From NCBI RefSeq assembly GCF_900890425.1, contig NZ_CAAHFG010000001.1:4309954-4373953 (forward strand): a DNA stretch of 64,000 bases, given 5' to 3'. Under the pieces are notes generated by a model. It saw nothing but the letters and a program-made list of their open reading frames with translations, was not told the origin of the DNA and did not search any database. The DNA comes from Pontiella desulfatans. Its GTDB lineage: Bacteria > Verrucomicrobiota > Kiritimatiellia > Kiritimatiellales > Pontiellaceae. This document shows positions 63,557 to 64,000 of this stretch, piece after piece. Each line of letters begins with the position of its first letter. The first letter of the stretch is position 1. The position numbers were made by a program, and so were the translations under genes.

Positions 63557-63631
63557 GCGAGCGTAGCTCAGTGGTAGAGCTTCACCTTGCCAAGGTGAAT
63601 GTCGAGAGTTCGAATCTCTTCGCTCGCTCCA
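63557..63631 (+). tRNA. tRNA-Gly (GCC)
   Basis: A 75-base cloverleaf. The acceptor GCGAGCG pairs with CGCTCGC, followed by discriminator T and an encoded CCA. The anticodon stem TTCACC/GGTGAA encloses TTGCCAA, giving anticodon GCC. The T arm GAGAG/CTCTC encloses TTCGAAT. Confidence 0.95.
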
Positions 63632-63635
63632 TTTT

Positions 63636-63670
63636 AAACCCGATTCGCCCTTGCGGATCGGGTTTTCTTT
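63636..63670 (+). terminator. Rho-independent terminator after tRNA-Gly
   Basis: A 9-bp stem AAACCCGAT/ATCGGGTTT with a 12-nt loop, followed by TTCTTTT. It implies that tRNA-Gly and tRNA-Arg are separate transcripts. Confidence 0.8.
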
Positions 63671-63726
63671 TGGCTTCGGGATTGCAATTCCGCATCGCTT
63701 TTCGGATGCTGTCCCCCACTTTTGGC

Positions 63727-63803
63727 ACCCCGGTAGCTCACCTGGACAGAGCGACAGATTCCTAATCTGTAGGTAGTGGGTTCGAGTCCCGCCCGGGGTA
63801 CCA
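63727..63803 (+). tRNA. tRNA-Arg (CCU)
   Basis: A 77-base cloverleaf. The acceptor ACCCCGG pairs with CCGGGGT, followed by discriminator A and an encoded CCA. The anticodon stem ACAGA/TCTGT encloses TTCCTAA, giving anticodon CCT. The T arm GTGGG/CCCGC encloses TTCGAGT (with a GU-type pair). tRNA-Arg(CCU) is a frequent integration site for genomic islands. Confidence 0.93.
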
Positions 63804-64000
63804 CCCTTTCCCCAACAAAACCGCCACTTAGATCAATAATACCAGCGCATTACGCCAACCTCCGCACTTCTACTGACCGAAACTGATTTCAACAGTCCGA
63901 ACTGCACCACGCAAACATAAGGACACCATAAGGACACCAACACGGCAACCCACCCACCCTTTTGACCGGGCAGGGGGTGAGTTCGGGCGGGGGCATCGGG
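63804..64000. other. Region downstream of tRNA-Arg
   Basis: About 197 bases with no supported gene. The only structure seen is a tandem duplication of ATAAGGACACC near 63918-63942. The position beside a tRNA 3' end would suit an attachment site of an element lying beyond the window, but no integrase is visible here. Confidence 0.35.

Overview
The window is a chromosomal segment from a marine, anaerobic or facultative, Gram-negative bacterium of the Planctomycetes-Verrucomicrobia-Chlamydiae group. The closest fit I can suggest is Kiritimatiellota (Pontiella-like), and this is inference from gene content only. The pointers are paired HzsA-related c-type cytochromes, a GH88 uronate cluster, an exosortase/EpsI pair, NrfHA, frequent outer-membrane and lipoprotein signals, and many short palindromic intergenic repeats. 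No ribosomal RNA, phage module or CRISPR array is visible.

Layout, positions 1-19.5 kb. A truncated helicase gene is followed by a lone hisD and a B12-type radical SAM gene. A 157-bp MITE-like element and a small lipoprotein gene come next. A leftward acyl-chain cluster follows (FabG-like reductase, CrtI-like flavoprotein, FabF-like ketosynthase, zinc-ribbon lipoprotein) with no carrier protein. A uronic-acid module spans about 10.2-16.9 kb: flavoprotein, SDR, divergent XRE-cupin regulator, GH88 hydrolase, cupin and Gfo/Idh/MocA dehydrogenase. A decay zone at 17-18.9 kb holds a frameshifted lipoprotein gene, a 63-codon lipoprotein stub and an IS630 remnant.

Positions 19.5-34 kb. An IclR-sensor/AraC regulator is divergent from two HzsA-related secreted haem/beta-propeller proteins. 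A further propeller protein, an iron alcohol dehydrogenase and a propeller-dihaem protein follow. Next come an aldo/keto reductase, an internally shortened uvrC, an ElyC/SanA-like protein and a metal/metalloid permease.

Positions 34-64 kb are mostly housekeeping: an orphan NarL-type regulator, RNase P RNA, a CT398-like zinc ribbon protein, pyrE, nrfHA (nitrite ammonification), mtaB, a methyltransferase, rnc and a CAAX-type M48 protease. A leftward block runs tpiA-secG-oppABCDF. polA is translationally coupled to a HEAT/zinc-ribbon/nuclease gene. A low-GC DUF2971 gene, a VapB-like antitoxin and a four-helix-bundle gene form a small accessory patch before a bacteriohaemerythrin gene, an endonuclease III-like gene, gatCAB, the exosortase pair, and tRNA-Gly and tRNA-Arg.

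The most distinctive feature is a set of short repeat families built from 7-10 bp units or perfect hairpins. They sit between genes, and in several places they have entered coding sequence. One family frames a GxxExxY gene inserted between gatC and gatA, and an empty copy lies upstream of polA.
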